Shown here: positions 24,590 through 38,230 of the stretch, piece after piece
Position numbering within the stretch: position 1 is the first letter of the stretch
Layout of the letters: each line of letters opens with the position of its first letter
NCBI GenBank assembly: GCA_014773175.1
Contig: VXCM01000122.1
Location: 33,845-97,844 of the forward strand
From: Lucifuga dentata
Taxonomy: Eukaryota; Chordata; Actinopteri; Ophidiiformes; Bythitidae
DNA: 64,000 nt
Direction: 5' to 3'
Made by a program: the position numbers and the translations under genes
The notes under the pieces: generated by a model
What the model was told of the DNA's origin: nothing
What the model saw: only the letters and a program-made list of their open reading frames with translations
Databases searched by the model: none

Positions 24590-24900
24590 AAAGTGCATTT
24601 TTAGTGCCAGTGCCTGGTTGGGTCAATAGCTCAAACCTGCAGATTCATACCTGGCTCACGTATGGCTACGTTTGGCTCAGTTTTGAGGGTGCAGCTTGGC
24701 CTGATTTACTGTATAATATGAGACTGAGTTCCAGTTATGCCAACTTAGGCCAGTTTTGGGCAACTGTTGGCTCCCTGGATCGGTGTAGTTGTGCTGGTTC
24801 CAATGCGTTATTCATCACAAGCCTGGTGTGGATCTGGCTACCAGACAGGATGGATTAAACTGATGTTGGACCATTTGGCTAACAGGAAACTGAAGCATAT
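24590..24900. repeat. Degenerate TGGCTCA-rich repeat
   Basis: Recurring phrases such as CTGGCTCACGTATGGCTACG, TTTGGCTCAGTTTTG, GCTTGGCCTGAT and GGCCAGTTTTGGGCAAC suggest an old tandem or dispersed repeat. The 105-codon frame across it (24541-24858) has no recognised family. Confidence 0.35.
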
Positions 24901-27413
24901 AATGGGACATTGCATTGACATGGCATCTTAGCTGACCGAGCCACCCAATAGCCCAAAACAGTCAAAAAAGCAAACAATATTATGGTGAATGTGTGGTAGG
25001 AGACAGTAAAAATCTTATTTTTAATGTATTTTGATGCATGCAAGATGCTTGGTTATTAGGAACAGTTACACACACAAAAAAAGACTTTTCTCTATGAAGG
25101 GTTTCATGTAAGCTGGTAGTCATTAGCAATATCAGCTTAAAGATGAGCTGACACATTAATAAGCGCAAATTGGGAAACCAAAACAACAACAACAGCATCG
25201 ATCACTCTGCAGCAGCTCTAGATGGTGGAGAAAACTCACAGTAGCCATCCAGGAAATAGTATTTCAGTCTTCATTACAGTCCCTAACCAAAAAAACACCT
25301 CATCTAAGAGCCATCAGGCTGGGGAGAAAATGGACCGAATGCAGATAAACGATGATGGAGAGGGAGGAAACCAGGCAGGGCTGAAAAATGGGGAGAAATG
25401 GATAGAAAGGAGAGAAGAAGTGAAGAGCAGACACAAAAGTAGGGGGTTAGGTGTGAGATGAGATGAGAGGACATGATAAAAGAGAGAAAGGAAAAAGACC
25501 AAATGAGGATAGCTCAGAGGGCTAGATGTGGGTACGGAGTGGGGCACGATGTGCCACCACTGTTACACTCCACTCCAGAGACACATATAGCAACATGACA
25601 TTATATCACAAGGGAAACAATGTACTGGTGTTGCCATTTTGATAGCAAACATGTTTCTAAACCCACACAACACACAGCCAGGAACATGTAACACTGAATC
25701 TGCATATGAACATCCTATTATATGGGAACAGAGAAGAGACGTACATGAGTGTGAGCCTGTTTTCTCCCTCTAAATGGCTCTGCCAAGTAGTGGGCAGACT
25801 CACAGATAGACATACCAGGTAATGAACTACAGTACTGAATGCATTTGGCATCCCATTATCTGCCTTGCTGTCCCCTTCTACCTCTAATGATTGTGAGATA
25901 CAAGCGCCCACACACTCCTGTGCTCCCTGGCCTCTGTTCCCTCTTTGCCTGGCTGCATGTTCTAGATATCTGAGAGCCAAAACAAAAACTGTGGAATATA
26001 TGCTGGTGTGAAGGAAATCTGGTCCTCTAATGATTTTGTGCTGCAGTGTGCATGAATGTGTGACACTGCAGTCCATGCATATGCATGTTCACGTATGTGT
26101 GTAAACACATGGGACTGTTCCTTATGTGTCTCTTAGCTGCTGCTAATGGACACATTATGATGAATTGGCTTCATGATTTCAGTTCGGCTGAGTGGCAATT
26201 AAACCTTCATTACTGCTTCTGGTCAGTCCTGCTCTACATAGATTGCCAAGAAGCTCAATTCCTCTTCATTCTCCAAGAAGTCCCTGACTGAATCAGGACA
26301 TCCACAGCTACAAACAAATTACAGCTAAGGGTGCACAAACAACACTCTCAATCTCTCACGTCAGCTGTATGACACTCAAGGATCACGAAAAAAAAGTCTT
26401 CACGGTCAGATCACAGAGGCCAACCACTACTGGCAAAACGTGTAGAAGTAAAACATTTCTGTGCTGCATAATGACCATATAACCACTACTGAATTATACG
26501 CAATCATTAATTTTATCTATTTTAAGACACTGTCATGTCATAACACCTTACCAATAGAAGAATGTAGCAGATTGATTTGGTTAATCCAGTGGTTAATCTC
26601 AATCCTCAATTCTGCAGATAGTCCGTCTCTTTGCTGTACGCACATCTGATTAGCTAAATAAGGTGTGTGTGCGTGTGTATGAAGCGAGTGTATGGGAGAG
26701 ATGAATAATACAAGGCAGTGTGGGTCGCAGAGAGCAAAACTGAGAACCACTGGGTCACTCCAAGAACTCCAGAAGAGGGCACCATCAAACCTGACACCTC
26801 ACTGAGAAATGTTAAGCTTTGCGCCTGTGTTTCTCAATCATTATCACCAGGGTTCAGAATATATCTGATTTTCAACACAACCAGCAATTTAACTGTATTT
26901 ATCTGGCATCCCAAGTCTGAACCATACTCCGATTTAAAGCTGAAAAGAAAAAAAAAACACACAAAAAAACATCAGAGTCTCTGAGGACCCAGTTTGAAAC
27001 CAACATACAATTAACACAAATGACCTTCTATATGTATTCCAATCATGCATGCTGGGACATGGATTCTGCAGGGACTTAATAGTAATGGCACTCAACCCTG
27101 ATCCTCAACAACCAAAATTTTGCTCCACTCTGGTTCTTTATTGAGCCACAGCTGGTCTGTATCAACCTGACACAAGATGTGGATCATTAACTATCAGGGA
27201 GGAACAAAAATCCGCAGGACACCAGCCCTGAAAAACCAGATTGAGTACCTAAACTTTAGAGGCTTGCAGATGATCTCAGATAAAATGAAAAATAGTTTAA
27301 CTTATTTCTCTATCCATAGAGCATGTTGTTACATTGAGAAAAAGTTTAAGGATAGCTTTTTTCCATCATTGATGTCACAGTATGTGTTTGTGCCACACCT
27401 ACAGAAATAGACC

Positions 27414-27415
<2 letters not shown>

Positions 27416-27454
<39 letters not shown>
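27416..27454. repeat. GA microsatellite
   Basis: Uninterrupted GA run of about 19 units. Confidence 0.95.
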
Positions 27455-27458
<4 letters not shown>

Positions 27459-27817
27459 AGCTTCTAAAATGGAGTACTCTCCCGGAGCTCTAATCACTGG
27501 TCTGTGGTCTAATGCACATTTATTCAGGACATGACAAGAGCTGTTTTACTCTTGCTGAATAAAAAAGGTGAGGCATTCTGCTGTGCAACACATTACTTTA
27601 ACAAAAAGCACAGCTACATGGTTATTTCTGACACGCTAAAAGGATAAATAGACCACCATTTGAAGCTTTGAGTTACACCTTGGCAAAATAGCATATGCAA
27701 GTAATTCATGTTTTTAGTTTGACAACCACACTAAAATTATAGGCCTGCCACATTAGGACATTTTAGAGATCATAAGGTGTCAGTTATAGATAAAGACAGA
27801 AAATACTCTGGACTGAC

Positions 27818-27937
27818 CCGTTTCACATCTTTCCCAAAGGTCTCGCTGTAGCTGGTTCCAAGAATTTCAAATTGCACATGGGAGTTAGAGCCCTCGGCAC
27901 GGAAGTCCATCATTCCTGTCAGGCCGCTGATCCGTCC
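27818..27937 (-). CDS. grid1: grid1 exon: end of ATD, 40 codons
   Basis: The exon is 120 bp, phase 0 to phase 0, with acceptor GCTATAG and donor GTCAGT. It encodes [18 protein letters not shown] followed by [21 protein letters not shown], the last part of the amino-terminal domain before the linker to the ligand-binding domain. [16 protein letters not shown] is typical of delta-1. The acceptor could also be read one base later, but only the stated start keeps the frame with its neighbours. The intron to the preceding exon is short (848 bp). Confidence 0.93.
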
Positions 27938-28035
27938 CTATAGCAACAGCAAGCAGAAGATACAGTGTGAGGTTTCCCACAGGAACAATGTATTGAGGGT
28001 GGTGGTGTATTTCTTTAGGTGTGTAATATTTTTAT

Positions 28036-28262
28036 CTCACCAAGGAGGTTGTGTTTTTGGTTTTGTTTCTGTTTGTTAGTCAACAGGATATATCCAGTAG
28101 TTGTTGCAGCAACAGTGGTGGAATTACGTTTTGGTGTATATAGCGCCACCATGTGACCCTTTATAAAACACTTTTGGCATTTAGCTCCTGAACAGCGAAA
28201 CACAGAAGCAAATTTTTTTTTGTCCTTGGAGTGAAGACAGCCTTTTTCAGAACAAACAATGA
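28036..28262 (-). mobile_element. Dispersed teleost repeat with GCTAACAAAC core, inverted copy
   Basis: On the plus strand it begins CTCACCAAGGAGGTTGTG and continues with TTTGTTAGTCAACAGGATAT. This is the reverse complement of the order seen at 9690-10082. Confidence 0.5.
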
Positions 28263-28701
28263 ATAACATTTCATTCATTAAAAAAAAAAAAAAAAAAANA
28301 AAAAAAAAAAAAAAAAATCAATTTTATTTTCCAATAGTTTGTTGTTAAATTATATTTCTATTTTTTTTTTAGTCAATGCCATCATATGATTGTATGCAAA
28401 TACCTCTTTAATTGGTGTACTCCAAAATGGCTGTGGTTAACATCCAAGCTTGTAGGTTTGAGGTTATCAAACAAAATACAAAATTCTAATCAGTCAAGAA
28501 AAATTCTCAGACACTTATAAAGTCAGTATGTACCTTCTCTTATTAAACAGATCATATTTCCTATTTTCCCATCTCATGCTAGATATTTTCCCCATTGGCC
28601 TACAACTCATAAATCCTTAGGTTTGTATTTTCTTTCTATAGTCTAAGTTCAGCAACTGAACTGCATGCAAAACAATATGTTGTGCACTAAATAACCCATC
28701 A

Positions 28702-28971
<270 letters not shown>

Positions 28972-30130
28972 TCAAGAAGAGAATCCTCCTGTTGTAGTTA
29001 TTGCTGTACCACATCGAAGAGACATAAACTCGATGCGATTGACAGAAAACCTGTGTTTGGATGATAAACAACAGCTATGTTGTAACTGAAGAAGCAACAT
29101 GAAGCAGATGTGGTCCTGTGAGGTCAGATGGCAACATAAAACTCTCACTGGGCGTTAAATACAGTATTTTCCTGCTAGTTGGGAGTGAGAATGGAAAGCA
29201 TGCATACTAATGGTGACCTTTTTCCTCCTTATTCTGACATGTCCAACTGCCTTTGGGTTCAAAGACAAAAGACCCAGGAACTTTATGTATAACAAGCATG
29301 AGTTTACATTTGCTGGTGAGGAACTGAGGCTGATTTGCTGAACAATCATAATTTCAATACAGCTCGTCATGATTATTTACATGAAACCTCCAACACTGGG
29401 GTTGCCCCAGGTCTACCGGCTTCCATCCAAACACTGTCATCCTGCTAGGAATCTCATATGAATCCTGTCTTGGTTCAGTATTTGGATTTAAGTCGTGATC
29501 TTCCCAGAACAGAAGATCCATGGAAGCACCCACTGCAGATATTCAGTTCAAGTCAAGTTCAGACTTCAAGCCAAATCTCTTTTCAGTAAGACATCATACG
29601 AATCAGCTTCACTTGCCTTAAGGTCACTGAGAAGTTGAACTCAAGGTCCAAGTGAAATCTAACTTAGCAGCTCTGGATTTTGGAGGTGTGAAAGAGACGA
29701 GTGGAGGAAATCTCTTCAATCTCTTCTATTTTTCATGTTTCTGATTAATGTGTTAGCCACCATTACCCAATATTTAACTCTCTTTCAGATGAATTATTGA
29801 GAAGTGCGGGTGCACACACCACATGGTTTTGCCATCTGTCTAGAGTATGGATGAAATGGAATTTGAACATTTCAAAAGAGCTACAGGGGACACAGTCATT
29901 ATGCTCTAGATGGATTGCACAATACAAAACGTCAAGACATACTCTTCACTTTCTATACAAGGTCACAAATTGTAGGATGAGCAAGGTTACCAAGAAAACA
30001 CAGAGAAAGGGAATGATGTTGTGTTAGGGAGATTAAAAAATAGTTGTGAAAGTATTCAAGGGTATTTTTTGTTTTTCTACTGACCTTCTCTGTCATGTTT
30101 ACCTTGGGTTGGATCCTGGCTGACAAATCC

Positions 30131-30697
30131 TTAAAGTATCTTACTAGTGGTTTTGCATGTTTATGCACAATAAACACTACCCACATACACATTACATAAA
30201 AGTACTATAAGAGCAATAAATGTGTGAATTGTTTTTCCTACCTTCCTACTGCCACTGGTTTCAGTTAATTCTAATATGTTATAAAGATTAACTTGTAGAG
30301 ACCTGAAATGTGCTTGAGATAGATAAATTCATCACAGCAAACAACATGATTTTTTTTTTTTTTTTTTTTGGACAGTGTTTAATTTAACCAGTCCAACTTG
30401 GAGCTATACAGAAGAAAATGTATGTCTCCACCAGGGAATATATTCCCAGGAGAAAACTGATTTTACTAGAGAAATTAAAATGGCCATGCTTTCTACATGT
30501 GAAAATGTGTATTAACATGCAAACACTGAATTTTAAGTTGGGGTATCATTGTAACATTTGTTTTTGAAAGATTAGGGGATTTAACAAAATAACACAAAAA
30601 CTAAAATACAGTTTATATTTTGGAAAATACAGTAATGTAACATGTATGTGTAATATTCATTAGGCTCAAACATGTAAAACTACTGGTATGGTCCTTT
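30131..30697 (+). mobile_element. Long-TIR MITE family, copy B
   Basis: Left end TTAAAGTATCTTACTAGTGG followed by TTTTGCATGTTTATG; right end CATGTAAAACTACTGGTATG and GTCCTTT. The ends are imperfect inverted repeats. The interior shares CCACTGGTTTCAGTTAATT and TGTCTCCACCAGGGAATATA with copies A and C. A poly-T run is present near 30351-30370. Confidence 0.75.
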
Positions 30698-32310
30698 CAT
30701 AAAAAAATCATAGATAGCTTATTCTAAATTCGAACATACTTTCTTCATGGAAGCCTAATGAATTTATTTCAGTCAACATTTTTGTAAATTCACTGTCTTA
30801 AGTGGATACTTTTTTTGAATTCTTAATTCACTGTTACTCAAGTGCAGGGGTTTCACTTCAGTGCATACATCCTTATCAATTATCTTTTAGTTCTAAATGC
30901 ATGTTAATGCTATGATTTTCCTTTACAAATTCATTAAAGTCCTTTATATTCTATTCTGCAAACCAATGATCAGACATGCTACGCTGAGTTTAAATCATTT
31001 ATATTCACGGCCAGTCATGTCAGTCATAATTACCTGTTCAACATGAGTTTTATCTATATTCAGTGTCATACATAATCGGTTAATAATTGTGATTTGCATT
31101 TCATTTATCAGTTGATTTTCCTTTTGTTTTTCTATTTATTAAGTTCATTATCATTTACATGACCCTCTCAGGTTGTTTTGTGGCACAAATCTAGTAATCA
31201 GCCTTGTTTGCTCTCGATGACAAAAACTGTTTGCACAAGAATAGTATCAGGGGACCTTCCTTTGTGCATTATTATGTGATGCTTATTGCTTAATAACACT
31301 ATGGGTTAGTATGTCTGATATTAGGTGATATGCAAATATTTTTTATAGCATGTTTATTTATCTCTTGATCTTTAGGGATTTTTTTTTCTATATTTCAGGT
31401 ACTGCTTGTTCAAATTGTCAGTTACCTAGATACCTATTTGCATGGGATTAATATTATCAGATGGTCTTTGTCCTTTGTGTGTGAGTGTGTGTGTGTTGGG
31501 GGGGGGAGCTGCATACTTTAGACATTACAGACATGGCAAATTCATATTAAGATCACAGATGACCTCCTTAATTATTAGTCTAATGGGAAATGGACTGAAG
31601 ACCTGTCTTTGGAGTTATGAGCCAACATTATGAATGAAGCAACATTATGAACACTGTTGTGATCAGCTTGCAGAGGACATTTGTTTTGCCCTGTGTTTTC
31701 CTCACTTAATATTCTCTCTGCACCACTTCTACGCATTGTACATCTTGTATGGGTTTATCTGCAGTCCTGACTTCTCTGGCTTGTAGCTCCAGTCTGACCT
31801 AAGACTGGCAGTTTGATGTGATGTTTAAACTTGATAAAATGAGAGACACTAACATATAGCATGTCCTTTTTGCAGTTTACATTTTGAATCTATTCTGACA
31901 TGAATTAATATTAAACATTGTAGTAGGCTGTTTACCAGGATGTCAGGCAAGGTCAGCTTTAACATTATTCATCGGCAATTATAAAACTTAAAATCCTGTT
32001 ATTTAATCATGTAACTCTCCACTGCTATTTCTTGCTTTCTCAAAGTCAACATGATCTCAGACTTAGCATTTATCTCCCCTTTGTCCTCAGTCAAAAATCT
32101 CTAGTGTACCCTATAGCATTTGCTCCATATGTAAACAAACACCATCTGACAGGAACTGTGGGGATTAGCCCCTGAAAAACCCAAAAGCTGTGCGATGTGA
32201 CATTGATTCGCAAGCTCTATTTATGCTCCTTCTGCCACTTCTACTTCCCTTAGTAAACAACATTTAAACAATATAACTGCGCTCTGCAATTTTCTTTCTC
32301 TTCTTCTTTC

Positions 32311-32337
32311 TCTCCTCCTCCTCCTCCTCCTCCTCCA
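32311..32337. repeat. CTC trinucleotide repeat
   Basis: About eight CTC units within a C/T-rich stretch. Confidence 0.9.
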
Positions 32338-33132
32338 CATACCCTGCACTTGTTACAGGTGCAAAGTATATCAAAGTTTTGCAACAAGAATCCCCAGGCA
32401 GCCACATAGATGATTTTGTCAATGAGTTGGTAAATAAAAATTGACAAATCAATCCTTCCTTTTAATTTCCTTTTCATGCGCTATATTATTTAAAGTTAAT
32501 TTGTCAATGCAGCTGCTTATTTGTGTTTGAAAATGGCCAAATGGATTTGCAAATTCAATTATTTATTTACATATTAATTTATCTATTTTAATGAGATACT
32601 TATTGTTATTTATAAATTCAATTTTAATTGCATCTGTTCAATAATCCCACCATTCACTGTCCAAATAAATACCAATTAAGGGATAGCTTTATAACCAGTT
32701 GAAAGACACTTCAGGTGTTCCATATGGGTGCACACACAGTATATAACCCCTTATGGCACAGGTATCATGTACTGTATGATAGAGGACCACACTATATTTG
32801 TTTTATGGTTCTGCCACGCAGGCTGTCAGGATAATAAGTGTCTGTCCTGCTGGCTGTAGAAACTGGATGAAACATCATGGTTGTTCCTGAAGCACAAACT
32901 CACTGTCCCATAAATACTCCCAGGAATATAAAAAATAAAGAAGAAAAGAATAAATGTAACCTTGCCACGGGCCAAATAGTCTTTAAAGGAACAGCCATCA
33001 TTCCTTTATTGTAACAGCAATGTTTTACATATACTCATAATCACTTTAAGACCCCTGCATGTGTCATAAGTTACACATAAATAATTATTATTTCTATTGA
33101 GTCTGTAGAACAAACATATTTTATTCTTTTAC

Positions 33133-33306
33133 CTCCAGGGACTGCAGATATCCTTCCTGTGGGTCACAGAGCAGCGAGGAGATGCGATGGTTGTTCCTCA
33201 TACAGCGAACATTGGTGTCCCTCCACAATGGGAAGATCTGACGAATGATGGTCATCCTCCCCAGGGAACTGTGAACCAGCTCCATGATCTCTGCATCACT
33301 CACCTC
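33133..33306 (-). CDS. grid1: grid1 exon: ATD segment, 58 codons
   Basis: The exon is 174 bp, phase 0 to phase 0, with a TTCAG acceptor and a GTAAAA donor. The 58 residues begin [18 protein letters not shown] and end [11 protein letters not shown]. They form part of the second lobe of the amino-terminal domain. Two cysteines (residues 35 and 47) flank the segment [10 protein letters not shown], as in other delta receptors, where they are likely to form an ATD disulfide. The stretch [19 protein letters not shown] is nearly unchanged from mammals as I remember it. The part just before it ([10 protein letters not shown]) is more divergent. Confidence 0.95.
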
Positions 33307-34095
33307 CTGAAGATGGAGACGAAAGAGGAAGGGTTTAGTTTAACTGGCCATTGCCTTCAATACAAGTTATGTGAAACCAGCCAAAATACTGGTTGGGCTC
33401 TGATTCTGATATCCAAACATTTATTCCATGCAATGAATTCAATTTATCATAAAGGAAAGTTATTATTCTCCTTATTCTTTAATGTGTGTATTAAATTAAC
33501 AAAGTTATGACAAACAGCATTTTAAGTATTTTCTTCACAATATTATTGTTGCGACCTTTGACCTTTTTTTGTAGGGAGTGCATGTTTGGAGGTCTACCCT
33601 GTGATGAGACAGATCAATAGTCATGATACATTGAGCTGCCAGCCAGCCTCCAGAGCAGGACAATGCTGCTGGTCAATGCTGCAGCAGACAGCGAGCCTCC
33701 TGGGAAATGTTCAGGTCATATACTGTCTGACAATAAAGCTGCAGGGTTACTATTAGGTCAAACTTTAAGCAGCTTTGGGTTTACACAATCCTTCACCTGA
33801 ATCTCTGCCCTCCATCACTTTTTCTAATCTGACATTTTGATCTCTCCCTCTTGCATTGACCTCTCTGCTGTTACTCCCATTCTCTTTACCTGTCTTCCTC
33901 ACTGTTAATTTCTCCCCACTTCTTTCTCACATATTGTCTTCATTCTTGTCATGTCATTTTTCACTCTTGTTATCTTGCAATCCATCAAACTCAGTCTTTC
34001 TCAATGTCTCTGCTTTTCTTCAGCTGCCAGTCTTACGTGCCACCTTTATTTCACATTATTTATCCTAGCACTCTTTCCTTCTTTCTTATCCTTTT

Positions 34096-34390
34096 AAAGG
34101 TGTACTGTTTTGGCCACTAGAAGTGCTGTAGAGCAAGGTTTTGATGAGTGGAATATTTTGTGTGCATCAAGTACTGTAGCTTCTTCAGTTCTGAAGAACT
34201 GAGAAGACTGAGAACCTTCATAGACATATTGTGTCTCATTTTGAGGAGAAAATTTATATGGGAGTATGAAAGGATGAGCAGTAAGAACTGAAGAAGTCAC
34301 ATGGATGAGTGGTGAAATGTCTGGTGTGTTAAAACTGACATTTACCTCCTCAAAGAGGACCAATGAAAGCGATAGCTGCTGTTTCACACA
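34096..34390. repeat. Possible dispersed repeat
   Basis: Begins AAAGGTGTACTGTTTTGGCC and ACTAGAAGTGCTGTAG, which looks like the start of common fish repeats ending in TTTAAAGG. There is no second copy in the window to confirm it. Confidence 0.25.
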
Positions 34391-35650
34391 ATTCCATGTA
34401 ATGACAGTTGTGGCGATACAGCATTAACGTACTAATTTATGAAGAAAAAAGCTTCAGTTAACATGGATGTAAAAATATGTTATGGTAAGAGACACCAATT
34501 TTAATTCCCTTTCTTGGGCAGAAACACGTGTTTAGTCCATGTCATGTGTCATGGATTGCAAAACTTGCTTTATTGTGACTAACATGAATTGATAACACAG
34601 CAGGTTGTTTCTCCCAAAGACAATATTCCCAGATCTTTAATCTGTGTACAGCACTCAGCCCCCTTGAGAGTCAGTCAGCTAAATTATGAATATTCATGAC
34701 TTGCCAGGAACATTAATCAGATGAATTGTGCCGCATGGTTCATAGAATCATACCCTCACATCCACACTAATAACTTCCAGTGCCACCCTTCCAGGCATTC
34801 TGCCACCATCACAGGTGACTTTTGTGTCACCACTAACCTTGCACTGACACTGACCAATGGGATACAGCTCACTTAACACATGCCTCCGTTTGACGAGGAA
34901 GTACAGATCATTAATCTATAATCTCAACACCAGTAGTTATTATGCTAACAATCATCTCTTAGTACTTATAGAATATAAGGGACAGATGCATTAAGGCCTG
35001 ATTGTGTGACTACCTTGTACATATAAGTGTGTAAAGCCAATTTTAATCTCTGAGTAGGATTTATTGACTCATAAAAACCCAATAGATTAGATGTTGATTT
35101 AAGGATGCTTCATATCATTGCATTACATTGCAAAGCTTGGCCCTATAAACAGAAGCTTTACAGATTATGAAGGTGGTGTATACAATTACAATAGCAATGT
35201 TGCATAGGAAATGTCTGGAAACAATAATCAAGTGTAAAAGTATCATTTTTAAAAATTAAAATCTGCAGTTACTAAATCCAAGTACATTCTGGTGCTAAGC
35301 TCATTGGAGGTGAATTTGCACAGCTAGAAAGAGCAAATACGGCACACCCATGTCTCAATGACATGCAACCACCTAAATACATTAATCAAATCAAGTTGAG
35401 CTGACAAAGGCTTCATTCTGCTCAGCCAATGTTATTAATTTTTCATAAGAAATTAATTTTAGAAATCTACCAGTAATCATGCCAGATTTAATTAGAAGTT
35501 AAGATGCTTTTTTTAAGCTGCAGACAACTGGAGAGAGGAACAAAACACATCTATCTCTCTCCTTTTTCTATCTATTATCTATCTATCATTCATTTTCTTC
35601 CACTATGTACGTCTTCCTCAAATTAGAAATCAAATGGATGTTTGTAAGGC

Positions 35651-35876
35651 AATATATATATATATATAGATCTATATATATAGATCTATATATATATAGA
35701 TCTATAGATCTATATATATATAGATCTATAGATATACCTATAGATATATAGATATCTATAGATATATATATATATAGATCTATATAGATATATATATATC
35801 TATAGATATATATATCTATAGACCTATATATATCTATATATCTATATATAGATATATATACACACACACACACACA
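35651..35876. repeat. TATA/GATC self-complementary satellite tract plus CA run
   Basis: Built from TATATATAGATC and ATCTATAGATAT-like units, each nearly its own reverse complement. It ends in eight CA units. Both strands read similarly and the tract could form many hairpins. The Tyr/Ile/Asp-rich frame through it is an artefact. Confidence 0.9.
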
Positions 35877-37668
35877 ATAATGGCTATTTGTATTCCTACA
35901 TAACAAAAGAAGATGTTCAAGCAAATTTAAATTCATCAAATTGATATTCAGTGTAAGCAACTGATTAAGGCTCTAGTGAATTGATATAGGTGAATGCAAA
36001 TTTTCTAAAAGGATGTTTAATTATTTGAATAAATGAAAAAAATGGCTATGGATAACATCCTATGTTAAGCATGTAAAGGCACATTGTAATGTAATATTCA
36101 ATGTGCCACATATGCAGGCATGTCATGTAAATTATGAAATGAAGGTATTCATATTTTAACACACTCATTTGTATAATGCAGTGCAACTGTGCAACTGCAA
36201 CACATATAAGGAAGTTGACCAGTTATATGGTTTTGTGCATAGTTTCCTAAGCCACTGTGAAATGTGGTGTGCTGCTGCTTGCTTCTAAAAAAATGATTGA
36301 CTATATCAAAAAATTAAAAAATCAACATAAACAAATCCCACAATATTAAAGAGTGTGACCTACTGCCAAAGACAGTATTGATCACACCCCTAATGAGTGT
36401 CACCTCACTCCCTGTTGTCAGAATGTCTCTTTTGGTTTTGGCTTCTGAACTGCTGAGTGGGCCATTTCATGACTGCCTGTCCATTTTGCCTCTAATTGTT
36501 TATGTAATTCAGTTTCTAAAGTGCTTTGCAGGATGTTTCAAGCACAAAGTGTCAGCCAACTCATAAGGTCATCGCTGTTAAGACCAATTACAAGCTTAGC
36601 ATTGACTAAATAATGTTGCGATGAGGGTAGTGTAGGTACCTGTACCTGTGTTTGGAGTTGAGTGGGGTTATAATGCGGTGACAAAACTCCCTGTTCAGCC
36701 TGGATGTGCTGAAGTGCTCACTTAATAACCCCAGAGACACAAAATGGCTGTAACTGTAACTGCTGTAACATTTAGATAAGGTGGTTAGTGAATGCTGCTG
36801 CCTGTCTGAGGTCCTTTAGATTTATGACAGTGATGTCTGATGTATTCTGCGGTCATCAGTTGTGGGTTAGTACATCATTCCTTGACATCTGAATTGGGTT
36901 TCTATATCAAAGCTCATCTTGTTTAGCGGTACAAAGGATCATAGCATCAAAGCCTCTTTGTTTTGATGTTATGATCAATAGCAATTTACTTCCCACATCT
37001 AATTAAAAAGTTAATATGTAATTCCTTTGTAGGTGATCGCCTTTGTATCCACCTTCTTATCACTGGGCCTGGTGTGGTAGAGATAGCAGCAATAGAATGG
37101 GGTTTCCATCTCAGTTGCTTGATAGGCAGTTACCCAAGACATCAGTCATATCATGGCTATCCACCCCACCTCTGTCTGTCAGAGAAAGCACTGTCACCTA
37201 ATCCATCAAGCATTCTGAGGTGTCACCATCTTGTCTATGAAGGAAAAAAAAAAAAAGCAAAAATAAAAGCACATCTTTCCAGGATGTGCCATCCATCTAC
37301 GTCCTCTAGTCAGTGTCGGATGCAGACAGCCTTTTGCATGCTAGCCGCAATAGCAGTAAACTGATTTAGTGAGTGATTTAGGGAGAAGCATGTCTGTCAT
37401 CTCTCTACCCTCCACACTGCTTACATCAAGACTTCTTGCACTATTAGGCAGGGATTATACTTGGTTTTAATGATGCATATGCTTTCACACACAGCTGCTG
37501 TGCGAGCAGTGTAGTTGACACACGTGTATGTTACATCAATCTAGAGGATTAAATACTACATCCATAAATCATCCCTGATTGGCAACAATTGAGGAAATCG
37601 CCATTTAATGTTTGAAAGGTAATTAAACAGTTACAATAATGGCAATGGCAGGAGGCAATTAAATCCCT

Positions 37669-37784
37669 CTTAGCTTCTCCTCAAAACTTTCTGCCATTTT
37701 TCTAGTTTTTACTGTTCAAGTTGTGGCTTAGCTTCTCCTCGAAACCTTCTGCCATTTTTCTAGTTTTTACTGTTGTCGAGTTGC
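37669..37784. repeat. 58-bp tandem duplication
   Basis: Copy 1 (37669-37726) and copy 2 (from 37727) both start CTTAGCTTCTCCTC and share TTCTGCCATTTTTCTAG followed by TTTTTACTGTT. A few substitutions separate them. Unlike the N-flanked duplications it is diverged, so it is a real event. Confidence 0.9.
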
Positions 37785-38097
37785 TGACATTACCTGACAA
37801 AAGTTGACATTACTGCCACATGATTTTTGCAGGCATTGCCAATGTTCTTGTAAACGTGTAACATTATTTTGGGAGGACATGCACAACCAATGCTGCAAAT
37901 GAACACAGGTTATGTGTGGCAGCCATCATGTGTATGCATATGTGTAGTTAATTAACCTCAATCATAATTTTACACTCCAATTTTTATGATATCCTGAAAG
38001 ATTTTTTTTTTTTTTTGNTACATTTTATGCTCAAGGTAATGTGCTGTATGCCCTTCAAAAACCAACTACATTAGTTTAAAAATGCATGAAAGTTGCT

Positions 38098-38230
38098 CTC
38101 AAACACAAAATATTTCAACTTCAGAAAAGTGCCAAACAACGACTTCCTTCCTCAGAAGGAAGTNCTCAAACACAAAATATTTCAACTTCAGAAAAGTGCC
38201 AAACAACGACTTCCTTCCTCAGAAGGAAGT
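38098..38230. repeat. 66-bp exact duplication around N at 38164 (assembly artefact)
   Basis: 38098-38163 equals 38165-38230. The left copy stops inside the hairpin that the right copy completes, which suggests sequencing or assembly broke in the hairpin. Confidence 0.88.

Larger units (their letters stand above)
19252..27817 (-). other. grid1 intron, 8.6 kb
   Basis: Bounded by GTCAGT at 27817 and TAG at 19252. It contains a GAT-rich tract at 19622-19670, A-runs around the N at 20127, TG microsatellites at 21152-21192 and 23019-23052, and an A-run near 23950. There is also a degenerate TGGCTCA-rich repeat near 24590-24900 and a GA microsatellite at 27416-27454. No coding exon was seen. Confidence 0.85.

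Noticed and set aside
25657..26076. 139-codon minus-strand open frame in an intron
   Set aside because: No resemblance to any family, no splice fit to the GRID1 frame, and composition typical of random intron.
35586..35960. 124-codon frame rich in Tyr, Ile and Asp
   Set aside because: It is a direct product of the TATA/GATC repeat tract.
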